Shown: positions 33,523 to 44,371, counted from the stretch's first letter. The stretch: DNA of 64,000 bases from Budorcas taxicolor (GCF_023091745.1 NC_068922.1:33708501-33772500); one strand, 5' to 3'. The notes: generated by a model not told the origin, from the letters alone. Numbers and translations: made by a program.

Positions 33523-33533
33523 AAGAGATGAAT

Positions 33534-33820
33534 AGGTGTCCCAAATCAGCCCAACCAGAGTAAATCTCAGGTCTTTCACTTGCAATGTTTGAGCAGTCTC
33601 CATCTCAATCTCTCTCTTTCTGTCTTTGGCTGAGAAAACATGTAGCTTTGAAGCTCTTGATAGTCATCTTTTGACTACCACAGAGCCACCTTTGATGCCA
33701 CTGATACTGTAGAAGATAGAGCAGAGAGACTGAAAGAAGCTGTGTGTTTGTAACATTCTTAAGCCATTCTTGATTCATTGGATCAAGGCATGAATAAAGC
33801 CTCCTGGTCCTCTTCATTAA
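33534..33820. other. short non-coding stretch between BovB and old L1
   Basis: No repeat or gene recognised. Confidence 0.3.
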
Positions 33821-34071
33821 AATTTTTCTTGCCTTATTGCACTAACTAGGATCTCTAATACAATGCTGAATAGAAATGGTAGTATTGGACATCACTGTCT
33901 CTTTCTCAGTCTTAGGGAGAGGGCTTTCAATAATTCACCATTAAGTATTACACTTGCCATAAGCTTTGTTTTATTTTTGTAAATACTCATCAGATTAATA
34001 AAATTCCCTTTTATTTCTTATTTCTAAGAAATGATATCATGGATGAATGTTGAATTGTATCTGTTGAGGAA

Positions 34072-34621
34072 GTAGGACCTTCTGTCCCTCTCCTGGATTG
34101 AAACAGTGCTCTGGGCCTAGGATAGTCCCTTATGTGGAGGCTGGGTTCCAAGCTGTCACTTAGCCCTAGGTGCTTCTTCCTTGTTAGAGAAAACTTTCCC
34201 CTGTTCTGGACACACAGTGAACTTCCTTTCATTTCTTAACTGTGTGTGTTATATGGCATGTGGACATCCCCATGTATATCTGTCCCCGCTCCTTGGGAAA
34301 GGAATGAGGCTTTCACCTACAGCATGAGAGAGGTGCACACATCCACAGCCCTGCATTGACCATCAAGAGGGCCATCCTGCTCACTGGGAACCAGCACACT
34401 CTGCACACCTGATTTTGCTGCATATATTCTCCCTTCTGTGAGTGAAACCTTGTTCCAACCACTACCCTAAATGCTGAGTCCTTCCCAACCGGTAGAAGGT
34501 GCAGTGGGCTGAGCTCTGTGGCTTCCCACTTCTGGTGGTTGGCACTGTTATGATCTTTGTTGCCCTCCATTCAGTGGGAATCCTCTCTGGGGATTGGTAG
34601 CTGCAGTCTTCCTGCTCAACA
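34072..34621. mobile_element. putative solitary LTR (550 bp) inside the old L1
   Basis: The L1 alignment breaks exactly here and resumes afterwards. The insert begins TGTTGA and ends TCAACA, a perfect 6-bp terminal inverted repeat of the TG...CA type seen at retroviral LTR ends. GTATC before and TCATC after could be a decayed 5-bp target duplication. It has no open frame longer than ~85 codons. Orientation and family (ERVL/MaLR-type or other) cannot be decided; no AATAAA stands out. Confidence 0.5.
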
Positions 34622-35204
34622 TCATCATATACTTTTTCTTCATCTACCAAAATGACCATATCATTCTTTTTTCTCCTTTTTTCTCCATTAAGTGAAGTGT
34701 ATTACGTGAACTGATTTTCAGATGTTATACTACACTTAAACATTTCTGTAATAAACTCCACTTAGCCATAATATAATGCTGTTTTTATACATAGCTGGAT
34801 TTGACTTGCTATTACATGATTTAGAAATGTTGAATGTTTGTCCAAGAGAGACTGGTTTGTGATTTTCATGTAATATCCTTGCAGATTTTGATATCAAGAT
34901 TATTCTGGTCTCATACAAAAGTTGTGATCCATTCCGTCTTTTTCTGTTCTCTAGAATGTGTTTATTCACGATATGTCTTCCTGAAAAATTGTGAAAGGCT
35001 TTGAAGCCATCTGGGCTTGGAGCCTTCTTCATGGGAAGGTTATCAATAACATAATTATTTAACACATGTGTGTGTGCATATGCACATGCATGTTTGACTA
35101 TTTAGATTTTACGTTTATTCTTTTGTCAGCTTTGGTAAATTCTGTTTTTAAAGAATTTGTTATTTCATCCAGACTGCCACAGTTCATGGCATGAAGTTGT
35201 ACAT

Positions 35205-36390
35205 TTGTTGTTCAGTCACTCAGCCATGTCTGACTCTTTGTGACCCCATGGACTGCAGCTTGCCAGGCCTCCCTGTCCTTCACCATCTCCCGGAAACTGC
35301 TCAAACTCATGTCCATTGAGTCAGTGATGCCATCCAACCATCTAGTCCTCTGTCCTCCACTTCTGCCTTGAATCTTTCCCCGCATCAGGGTCTTTTCTAA
35401 TGAGTCAGCTCTTCGCATCAGGTGGCCAAAGTATTGGAGCTTTAGCTTCAGCATCAGTCCTTCCAGTGAATATTCAGAGTTGATTTCCTTTAGGATTGAC
35501 TGGTTTGATCTCCCTGTGGTCCAAGGGACTTTCAAGAGTCTTCCCCAACACCACAGTTCAAAAGCATCAATTCTTCGGCAGTCAGCTTTCTTTATGGTCC
35601 GACTCTCACGTCCACTACTGGAAAAACCATAGCTTTGACTTTAGGGACCTTTGTTGGTAAAGTAATGTCTCTGCTTTTTAATGTGCTGTCTAGGTTTGTC
35701 ATAGCTTTCCTTCCAAGAAGCAAGTGTCTTTTAATTTCATGGCTGTAGTCACCATCTGCAGTGATTTTTGAGCCCAAGAAAATAAAGTCTGTCACTGTTT
35801 CCATTGTTTCCCCATCTATTTGCCATGAAGTGATGTGACTAGATGCCATGATCTTCATTTTTCGAATATTGAGTTTTAAGCCAGCTTTGTCACTCTCCTC
35901 TTTCACCTTATCAAGAAGCTCTTTAGTTCCTCTTCTCTTCCTGCCATAAGGGTGGTGTCATCTGCATATCTGAGGTTATTGATATTTCTCCTGGCAATTT
36001 TGACTCCAGCTTGTGCTTCATCCAGCCCAGCGTTTCTCATGATATACTCTGTATATAGGGCTTCCCTGGTGGCTCAGACAGTGAAGAATCTGTCTGCAAT
36101 GCAGGAGACCTGGGTTTTGATCCCTGGGCTGGGAAGATCCCCTGGAGGAGGGCATGGCAACCCACTCCAGTACACCTACCTGAAAAATCCCCATGGACAG
36201 AGGATCCTGGTGGTCTACAGACCATGGGGTCGCAAAGACTCAAACACCACTGAGTGACTAAGCACACAGACACTCTGCAAATAAGTTAAATAAGCAGGGT
36301 GACAATATACAGCCTTGATGTACTCCTTTCCCAATTTTGAACCAGTCTGTTGTTCCATGTCATGTTCTAACTGTTGCTGCTTGACCATAA
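35205..36390 (-). mobile_element. BovB LINE 3' ~1 kb, minus strand, in the old L1
   Basis: From the reversed tail (TTGTTCAGTCACTCAGCCATG) through the C-terminal ORF to the reverse-transcriptase region (antisense of YADD near 35955-35975), cut short at CTGTTGCTGCTTGACC. AAGTTGTACAT at 35194-35204 and 36391-36401 is a perfect 11-bp target-site duplication. The frame is broken in several places; a Bov-tA lies inside. Confidence 0.95.
36058..36271 (+). mobile_element. Bov-tA SINE, full length, inside the BovB
   Basis: Head GGGCTTCCCTGGTGGCTCAG, B-box-like GGTTTTGATCCCTGG, BovA core and tail GAGTGACTAAGCACACAGAC. ACTCTGTATATA (36046-36057) and ACTCTGCAAATA (36272-36283) are a 12-bp target duplication with two mismatches. 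The 101-aa open frame across it is SINE-derived. Confidence 0.95.
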
Positions 36391-37030
36391 AAGTTGTACA
36401 TATTAGTACCTTAATACATTATTTATGTCTGTAAGATCTGTAGTGATATTCATTTTTTATTTCTGATGTTATATATGCTTATCCAAGTACATTTCTTAAT
36501 AAGTGGTCTTGATAGGTTTTCATCAGTTTTATTCAGTTGATTTCTAACCTTGTGCCTATTATTTCCATTCTTTTACTTCTCTTAGGCTTTAAATACTTAT
36601 GTTTATTCTAGCTTATTAATGTTGAAACTTAAAACATTCTTTTCAGCCTTTTTTCTTTGCTCATAAGTGCATTTGAGGACATAGTTTTAGAGGTAAAGCT
36701 TTAGCTGCATCCTGTGAGTTTTGATATATTACTTATTCTTTTAATCTCTATATGTTTAAATCCATATGTTGAGTTCTTAATTTCAGTTTTGTCTTTTCCT
36801 ATATTTTAGTATATTTTTGTCCTCTTTTATTTCATTGAAGATGTTAATTATAGTCATTTTAAAGCTCTTGTCTGCTAAGTCTAGTCACCAAATCTCTAAG
36901 AAGTCTCCTTTATCTCTTGAGTTTGGGTTGCATGATCTTTTTCTTGGCATGCTAAATAATTTTCTATTAATTCTGGACACTGTGTGAATTAAACTGTAGA
37001 GACTCCAGATCATATCATTTTTGTCCAGAT

Positions 37031-39380
37031 GGTTTTCACCTTTTCCTCTGCTGGGCAGACACAGTGAAGACTGACCATCTAAATCCAGTCAAGGACTGGA
37101 CTGTGTCCACTGGAGGTCAGCTCTCCATGACTTCCAGATGGAGGCCTCCTGTGTTCCCCAGACCCTCGCCTTCTGTCTAGTCCTTAATTTTTTTTCTCCT
37201 CAATCAGAAACTCAGGTCTGATTTTTCTGGTTTTTGTTCTTAGTTTCCCTTAGTTCTCCACCTTTGCAGCTTTCAGAATTCAGCAGATGTCCAAGGAGAG
37301 CCTACCACTTGCCAATCCTAGTGCTTCTTATACTCCTGTTATAACTTTGTCAAACTTTCGGTTACGTTGCACATAGGGTGCTGGGTGGTGAGCCATGGTT
37401 CAACAAAAGGTCACAAGAGATTGAAACAGAGAAGTTTATCACTCATAGGTCCTGGAGGAAGTTCATGGCACAGTTCGAGGGGTTAGAGGGGAGCAGGCAG
37501 AGAAAGAGGCAGGACCTGGGCACATACTTTTATTAGAGTCAGTGGGTGGAATGTTTTTGGGGTTCCTGTGCTAAGACCAGATTGGTCAATTTAAACCAAA
37601 AAGAGTGGGTTTGGGAGAAGTTCTTAGGTGCCCTCAATGGAGGTGCTGGGAGGCAGGCAGACTGCTGATGGGGAAGTCATATCAGGAACTTGCGCTGCCT
37701 GTGACTCTGGGGCTGTTATCTAGGGTGAGCACTTGCACTGAGGCTGGCGTTAGTGTAAGACCCCTGCAGGCCCCTTGGTGAGATGAAATGTCTGCTGAGG
37801 CAATGATACCATGGAAGAGCTCAGCTATACTCTCAACAGTCCCTTTTCAATTGACTACTGGCCCTTTGGGTCTCTAATTTTGTGTCCCAGTGCAGCAAGA
37901 CCACCCGAAACTGCTTCTGTCTCTGCTCAGTAGCCCTCTGTCCACGCCATCCCCAGATTCTAGGACTGAGCTCTGGCAAACTCCAGGGAAAAAGCAGCTA
38001 CAGACTCTGACCTGCTCTTTCCTTGGTTGCCTTCTTCACAGAAGCTTCCAAGTCTCAGCCTCTGTTCTTCCTTGTTCCTTCAATAAGTCACTGATGCATT
38101 TAAACAGATTTGTGTTTTGTGTATCTTATTTTGTATTTGTCCATTTTTTCTCAGTGGGAACATTGAGGTACTCTAAGGTACCCCATCGTATCTTGAAATG
38201 GAAGTTGGCTTTTTTCACGTTAATCTTTTGAACTGTGTTTTAGGAGATCCAAGTTTTCTATGTGTCACTGAGTGAGTTCAACCAACATTATTTCTTCAAT
38301 ACCTTTCCTTTTTGGTAACCAGGGCTATGGCTACTTCTAGAATTCTCATGAAAATAATTAGAAATGATTAAAGAATAAATGACTGTGTAAGTTGTGGACT
38401 AAGCAGTCATGCGTACACTTACCTGATAGAAAAGATAATGCATTTTTCTTCTTCTTTTCACATGGTTGAAAGGACTTCAGACATCTGGAACAATAACGGT
38501 AGCATCAAAATGGTGACCTTGGCTTCAGAACCGTCCACTTGTGACCTCAAATTTCCGTAGTGCTGCACAAGCTTTCAAACTTCACCATGCGTTGGATGAA
38601 CGGAAACGAGGCTTGAAATATGATTTTACCCAGAAACTCAGAACATTTGGAAACTGATGTAGCACAAATAGCTATTAAAGTATAGAAGAAGGAACAGAGA
38701 TTTAATTCAAAGTCAAAACCTGTTTCCAATTGGACAGGGTCGGGGGAAGAAGCCTACATTTCCTAGTAGCCCTTTCCCCAGATCTTTACATGCCCAACAT
38801 CCTCCTCTACCCCAGGGAAGACCCTCTCCAGCCTGGGAATCCCACTACTCACACAGATGGGGAAGAGCTTTCAGGCTCTTTGGAAATGTTCTTTTTCCCC
38901 TCTCAGAATATATTAGTTCTCTTTGATCTTTTAGGTACATTCTTTCATGAGCCTCCTGTTTTAAGGCTCAAAGGGGGGAAAAAAAAGTTTTTAGTAACTA
39001 GTTTCAAATCAACTACTGGTAATTTTTTAAATGCTTTATTTACCTGCATTACATTTTTTCCTTCCCATTACTTCCTATCTGTGCACATCCAGGTGCAGAT
39101 GACCCACAGAAAACTATAATCTTTAACCCTGAGATCAGAATCATCTAACGTGGCTCTAAAAACAGTCTAGGATGAGCCTTATATATTTATGTATTTGGAA
39201 AGGAGGGAGTAAAACTGTCTTTATTTGCAAACAATGTGACTGATTGTGTAGAACTAATCAATAAATTTAGCCAGGTTACAGAATCAGCCCTTTTTAAATG
39301 TATTATTTAAAAAAATTTTTCACCTGTAAGGTGGTACACAAGCATACTCACGTATTTTGAAATTAAAAAGCCTCAAAGTT
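37031..39380. other. 2.3 kb without a recognised gene
   Basis: About 37380-37850 has the look of an old LTR-type repeat (GAGATTGAAACAGAGAAGTTTATCACTCATAGGTCCTGG) but I cannot name or bound it. Open frames at 37890-38231 and 38730-39119 plus (113 and 129 aa) have no recognisable domain, signal or splice context. A weak L1-type 3' terminus (GGAACTAAAATAATGTTATATGTC) follows at ~39385-39440. Confidence 0.3.
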
Positions 39381-39440
39381 CAAACACCTGGAACTAAAAT
39401 AATGTTATATGTCAATTATGTTGCAATTTTTTAAAAAGAA

Positions 39441-40860
39441 AACAAGCCGCGGAAGTCTTGTTGAAGACAGTCTCGCTCATTGTCCCCCTTCACCTCCCAG
39501 TCTGAGGACCGCAGGGCAGCCAAGTTCAATTCTTTTCTCTGCTTCCCTACCTCATAGGTAATGTGCTTAGACTGCAGTTCCTCAGTTTATGAATTCTTGT
39601 CAGCATCAACCCGTGTTTTGTAGGCGAGGCCATGGTCTTACCCTCCCTTTCCATTCCCTGCTCCCATTTTCCCAACAGAGTGAAATTTGAATTTGTGGCT
39701 AGATCAGCAGTCATGGTTTGCCTTTATAGTTCTACATTAATCTTTTCTGTTGCTTATACAGGCAGTATACTTTGTTTCTTTTTCTGTATGTAAGTTTTTA
39801 TTCTTCCTAGAATTAATTTATATTTTTATTTGCTTAGTTTCTGTGTATCTATCACTATATATATATATTTCTTAATGCTGTAACATACCTGTCAAATAAC
39901 TAAAAATTAATTTTCCTAAAAGACAAACACAGCACATCAATCAGTTCCCTTTTCCCCTCTCTGGAGATTTCTCTCCCATGGCTTTCAACCTTGCTGGAAC
40001 ATGGACCTGCTGTCCAGAGCTGCCGCACAGCTGTCATTCCGGAACATTCTTTCACTGCCCCCTGGGAATTTCCATAGGCTCCTAAATCCTCTGTTTCCTG
40101 TATTGCATGTCTTCCTTTTTCTTCACTTACTTCCTCTTTTTTCTGGACCAGATTCTCTAGTAGTTTCCTGAGAAAGCGTAGACATAGGAGGTAAAAGTTT
40201 TGAGCTTCTGAATATCATAAAATACCAGAAATAATCAATTGTGTGCCTGGGAGTAATGTTTTAGGTGGGAAAGAATTTTGCCTCAAACCTTTGAGGACTT
40301 CTCTCCATCGTCCTCTAGCTTCCTGTGTTGTTGGGAGTTAGATGCCACTTGACACCTGAGTGGTGTTTACTTGCTTGTCCTTTGTGGGAAGACTTTAGGA
40401 TCTTCTCTTCTACTGATGTTCCTAAATTTCACTGATGTGGTTTGATGTGTGTCTTTTCTTGTTTCTTGAGCTGGCCCCTTCAAATGTGGAAAGTCTTATC
40501 TTTTAATTTGAGGGGGATTATTTGTTTATACTTTCCCCATTTGCTGAAACTAGCAAACAAGTTTCTAATCATGTCTTTATAGAACTGTTCAGACCATAAG
40601 GCTCATTTATGGCAAATAGTTTGCATGACCTATGACTTTGGAGAATGAAGTGTGGGGGAAGAAATCAAGTGTAAATCTAAAGAATGATTTATCTTACCCT
40701 TACTCAGTTTTTTTCCTGTATAAATCTTGCTTTAATAATTTCTTAGAGTGAAGGAATTCCTGTTGTTTTACTTCCTTTCCTCATTGGATGTTAATCCTTC
40801 TAACAATAATAGTGACATTGTGATTGTTAATAATGATAACTCCCATGGTGAGTATTATTA
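39441..40860. other. non-coding DNA with an unassigned old repeat
   Basis: About 40230-40510 (CTTCTCTCCATCGTCCTCTAGCTTCC, GACTTTAGGATCTTCTCTTC, TGATGTGGTTTGATGTGTGTC) resembles a widespread old mammalian repeat, family not named. A (TA)n run lies at ~39857-39869. Nothing else recognised. Confidence 0.35.
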
Positions 40861-40861
40861 T

Positions 40862-40996
40862 GGCTCAGGTTTCTCACTGTGAAATCAGGATCACAGTAGC
40901 AACTATTCCTTAATATTGTGAATACTAAGGGAGTTTCACATATACAGTGCTCAAGCCAAATACTGTACAGAATAAGTACTCAATAAATAATGCCCC
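40862..40996 (+). repeat. MIR SINE, plus strand
   Basis: Follows the MIR consensus from the core (CTCAGGTTTCTCACTGTGAAATCAGGATCACAGTAG) to the 3' end (ACAGTGCTCAAGCC...AATAAGTACTCAATAAATAA). Confidence 0.7.
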
Positions 40997-41034
40997 TCTT
41001 TATCACAGTTTTTGATCCAGTATCTGTAAGACTA

Positions 41035-41120
41035 GTATTATCCCCATTTCACAGAGAAGGAAACTGAGGCTCAGAGAAGTTAAGTCACTTGTACAATGTG
41101 GCACAGCCAGCAAGGGCTCT
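41035..41120 (-). repeat. MIR core, minus strand
   Basis: TATTATCCCCATTTCACAGAGAAGGAAACTGAGGCTCAGAGAAGTTAAG followed by a CACAGCCAGCAAGG motif is a well-conserved reversed MIR core. Confidence 0.85.
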
Positions 41121-41135
41121 TCCTGTTCTGCTGTG

Positions 41136-41284
41136 TTCTAAATGTCACACAGCCATCCTAGTTTTAATTGTAGAACAGATAATCATTATTTAAATTCTTT
41201 TGCAAATAACGGTTAAGGCTTTGGAGGAAAAATTATTTGGAAAATGGATTTAACTTACTTTCTACTTAAAATTTTCATTAGAGG
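41136..41284 (+). repeat. direct duplication, copy 1 (~150 bp)
   Basis: Begins TTCTAAATGTCACACAGCCA, passes AGAACAGATAATCATTAT, AATTATTTGGAAAATG and ends CTTTCTACTTAAAATT...ATCAGAG-like. It closely matches 43342-43498 in the same orientation, with scattered substitutions and small indels. Flanking sequence differs on both sides. I do not recognise it as a known repeat. Confidence 0.85.
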
Positions 41285-41800
41285 CCTCCTTGTCTTTGCG
41301 TCCTTGCACTTTTTCCTACCTGTGGACACAACTCCCTGGCCCACCCATCTTAACACCTCACAGTGTGCCGAGTCAGGGTTGGGTCACCAAACACTAGAGA
41401 CTGTGGACTTCCTTGAAGACACTCAAGAAGCACATAGAGATCTTTGCCTCAAGTACATCAAGTGCCTGCTATGTGCAGCCTGGGCCTGGAACACACCTTC
41501 TCCACATGTGCTATTCCATGGCATCACAGATAGCCCTGGGCTTGTCTCAGTGAAGGCTGGGATGATTTCCAGCTGGTGGACAGGGAATGGTGGTAACTGA
41601 TGCCTGCAGCATGTGTTCAGCAAGCTGGGCCCAGCATCCTCTCCAAGAGAGTCACCAGCCTGGCCATCTGTGTTCTTTACAACGCTTCCCTAAAAGAAGA
41701 GACTCTGTGTGTGAGTGTACAGGTAATGACTGTGTTTCTCCAGTTAGGCACATGAAGTTCAGCCCCTCGAAGCTCTCCTGAAATAACCCCACATCATGGC
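41285..41800. other. non-coding DNA, nothing recognised
   Basis: Open frame 41244-41600 plus (118 aa) has no known motif; the minus-strand frames opposing it are similar in length. Confidence 0.3.
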
Positions 41801-41804
41801 AAAT

Positions 41805-41887
41805 GGTGATGGACAGGGAGGCCTGGCTTGCTGGAGTCCATGGGGTCACAAAGAGTCAGACACGGCTGAGCAAGTGAACTGAACTGA
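41805..41887 (+). mobile_element. very short BovB 3' end, plus strand
   Basis: GGTGATGGACAGGGAGGCCTGG, CATGGGGTCACAAAGAGTCA and the tail CAAGTGAACTGAACTGA are the last ~80 bp of BovB, 5'-truncated almost completely. Confidence 0.88.
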
Positions 41888-42118
41888 TGGCCTGTGGCAC
41901 TGGATGCTGAACACCTTGCAGACCTTCAGACTTGCCCTGGAGAGCCCACTCCACCCTGGGCCCAGGGATGTCCTGGGTGCTTGACCCAGTGGGCCGCTGT
42001 ACAATTCCCTCTAGTTTGGGACCTGGAAGATGTTCTTTTTTGATAAACTTGGACCCACTTTTGGACAGGCCCATTGCACCAGGCAATTTTTGAACCAGAA
42101 ATAATGTATTGGGTTGAC

Positions 42119-42188
42119 CAAAATGTTCATTTTGGCTTTTCCATAAGATTTTATGGAAAAACCCAAACAAACTTTTTGACCAACCCAA
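42119..42188. mobile_element. mariner-type palindromic MITE
   Basis: A 70-bp near-perfect palindrome: arms TTGGGTTGACCAAAATGTTC and its reverse-complement partner ending TTTTTGACCAACCCAA, with a small centre around AAGATTTTATGG. TA dinucleotides sit at both ends (42117-42118, 42189-42190), the Tc1/mariner target. I recognise the ruminant mariner-derived TTGGGTTGGCCAAAAAGTTC arm family. It can form a hairpin as RNA or single strand. Confidence 0.85.
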
Positions 42189-42190
42189 TA

Positions 42191-42714
42191 AATTACCATG
42201 AGAGGAAAAGTACTCTTTGCCTCTCTCCCCACTGAAAACCTCTTAAAAGTTTTAACAAATGGAAAAAAGGTCCAGCACCATAGGAGGTGCTGGGCTGTCT
42301 TGTTGTGATCCTGAGCACATATCCTAGAAAAGAACATGCCTGGGTAATAAATTCCAGGTACTGGAAATACAAGAAACAAAAACACACAACTGTCTCAGTA
42401 CTGGTCAAGCTGCTTCCTCATCCTTGCCCATCCTTTTTTCATGGTAAATCCAGTTTCTCAGGACTGCCTTTGTGGTGTTTACACTATGAAGCACCTGAGA
42501 GTCTGGAAGCCAAAGAGTCAGGCTGAAAGAACAGATATCATTTCTTTATGTGTTCTGACTCTTCTGGCCTCAAGATTTACATTCATGATACTGGACAGGC
42601 GGACAGGCCAGAGTGAAACAGAGTGGAGACAAGGGTCTAAGTTAGGTGAGGCACCTGGGAGGGGTCATGCCCACCTAGACCCTTTCCCCACACTTCCTCC
42701 TTAACATCTCAGCT
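42191..42714. other. non-coding DNA, nothing recognised
   Basis: No repeat or gene identified. Short open frames on both strands look like chance. Confidence 0.3.
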
Positions 42715-42822
42715 CGATGAGGTGGTCATTTCTGTTCTCATATTGTAGGTGAGGTAACTAAGTCATCTAGAACTTCATCAGAGCATATAGCGGAAGAGCT
42801 GGGATTAAACTCAGACCTGTGT
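42715..42822 (-). repeat. MIR remnant, minus strand
   Basis: GATGAGGTGGTCATTTCTGTTCTCATATTGTAGGTGAGG, GAACTTCATCAGAGCATATAGCGGAAGAGCTGGGATTAAACTCAGACC follows the reversed MIR, including its AGCTGGGATTCGAACCC-like end. Confidence 0.6.
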
Positions 42823-42826
42823 GTAG

Positions 42827-43040
42827 TGGCTTTCCAGGTGGTGCTAGTGGTAAAGAACCCACCGGCCAATGCAGGAGACTTGGGTTAGATCCCTGGGTCA
42901 GGAAGATTGCCTGGAGGAGGGCATAGCTCCCACTCCAGTGTTCCTGCCTGGAGAATCCCATGGACAGAAGAGCCTGGCAGGCTACAGTCCATAGGGTCAC
43001 AAAGAGTTGGACACAAGTGAAGCAATAGCATGCATGCACC
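42827..43040 (+). mobile_element. Bov-tA SINE, plus strand
   Basis: Head TGGCTTTCCAGGTGGTGCTA, B-box-like GGGTTAGATCCCTGG, BovA core and tail CAAAGAGTTGGACACAAGTG. It inserted next to or within the 3' end of the MIR. Confidence 0.9.
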
Positions 43041-43110
43041 ACCCAAAGAGTCTGTATAACTAGCTGAGTCCCTCGTGGGAAATATCAGATTAAGAAAACT
43101 GCAATCCCAG

Positions 43111-43286
43111 GCAGGACTTCCTGGATGGTCCAGGGGCTCCCACTGTGGGCTCCCAATGCAGGGGGCCTGGGTTCCCTCCTTAGTCAGGGATCTTGGTCCT
43201 GCATGCCACAACCAAGACCCAGGGCAGCCAGATAAATAAATAAATAGAAATATATATTAAGCAACAACAAAAATGTTTTTAAAGAG
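43111..43286 (+). mobile_element. short CHR-type SINE with (AAAT)n tail
   Basis: Head GGACTTCCTGGATGGTCCAG, then CCAATGCAGGGGGCCTGGG, CATGCCACAACCAAGACCC and AGGGCAGCCAGATAAATAAAT. AGAAAACTGCAATCCCAG (43093-43110) and AGAAAAATGCAATCCCAG (43287-43304) form an 18-bp target duplication with one mismatch. Confidence 0.88.
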
Positions 43287-43341
43287 AGAAAAATGCAATC
43301 CCAGAGGTAGGCAGGGAGATGAAAGAGCTTTTCATTTTGAA

Positions 43342-43498
43342 TTCTAAATGTCACACAGCCATTCTAGTTTTAATTATAGAACAGATAATCATTATGTATC
43401 AAAATTCTTCTTTGAATAACAGTTGGTTTAAGGCTTTTGAGGAGAAATTATTTGGAAAATGTGTTTAACTCACTTTCTACTTAAAATTCACATCAGAG
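43342..43498 (+). repeat. direct duplication, copy 2 (~157 bp)
   Basis: Matches 41136-41284 along its length (for example TTCTAAATGTCACACAGCCA, AGAACAGATAATCATTATG, TTATTTGGAAAATGTGTTTA, CTTTCTACTTAAAATTCACA). Copies lie 2.2 kb apart in direct orientation. Confidence 0.85.
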
Positions 43499-44075
43499 CA
43501 ACTATTTTAAGTACAATGAAATGCCATTTTAATAATTTCATAATATATTTTTGTGATGGATAGCTACTTTAAATTTACATGCCAGCGATGTAAATGGCCG
43601 TAAGTGATTTTTCATCATCCTGAATGAAAGAATGGTAAGTAGCTTGAGATACCAATGCGAGAGTGATGCAGGCATACCATTTATAGTTGATTAAACTAAA
43701 AGGATGCTAATCAGTCTGTATATTTAATACATCACCCATTGGGGAAGGAGGTTGATTTGCTGAGATAAAAAATTGTTTTTTAGAGTTAGAATGAACTCTA
43801 ACAAGGACTTGACTTTAATAAGTATATTGATGGTGAGAACACACAATTATAGTTGCTAAGGCTTATTAGTTTGACCTTAAGAAATTACTGTACCCTTAGA
43901 ACCAAGTGAAGGGAAGTCTGGGAGGAAGCCTTTATAGGATTTCCTAGTAGACAGACTGGCAATTGATTTTCTCCTCTGGCATAAGGAAGACTGACACTCA
44001 TGAAAATATCAGCCCTGAAACTCAATATTTGTATATTGACACCTAGGCTCTACATCATCAATTCAACGGACATAA
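43499..44075. other. A+T-rich DNA, nothing recognised
   Basis: No open frame or repeat supported. Confidence 0.35.
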
Positions 44076-44079
44076 GTTA

Positions 44080-44177
44080 GAGCAAACTCCAGGAGACAAT
44101 GAAGGAGAGGGAAGCTTGGTGTGCAGCAGTCCACAGGATTGAAAAGAGTTGGACACGACTGAACGATTGAACAACAA
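44080..44177 (+). mobile_element. short, decayed BovB 3' end, plus strand
   Basis: AGCAAACTCCAGGAGACAATG, GGGAAGCTTGGTGTGCAGCAG and AAAAGAGTTGGACACGACTG followed by AACGATTGAACAACAA match the last ~95 bp of BovB. Confidence 0.8.
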
Positions 44178-44371
44178 GAAGCCTCTACACTACATTTCTT
44201 TGATTTTGAAGTTTTAAAAAGGCTGTTCATAAAGTTTTACTATTAGAAGTAATGACATCAAAGCAGAAGTAGTTTAGCCTTGAGCAAGCAGCAATGCAAC
44301 CTTTTAAAAATCATATGCTTGTGAAGCAACATGAAATTCTACTGATTCTTCTGCCATGAAAAAATTTTGGC

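Larger units (their letters stand above)
33825..37030 (-). mobile_element. old L1 ORF2, minus strand, with nested LTR-like element and BovB
   Basis: Reversed L1 ORF2 text runs through 33825-34071 (GCACTAACTAGGATCTC, CAATGCTGAATAGAAATGG), 34622-35193 (GTGAAAGGCTTTGAAGCCATCTGGGC) and 36402-~37030 (TTTGCTCATAAGTGCATTTGAGGACATAG). The order matches the reverse-transcriptase region read backwards. All frames are broken. Two later insertions, at 34072-34621 and 35205-36390, split it. The right-hand end (36840-37030) is uncertain. Confidence 0.75.

Noticed and set aside
32194..33531. Intact BovB open reading frame capable of retrotransposition
   Set aside because: Split between two strands and broken by stops at 32632 and 33061 and a frameshift near 31508.
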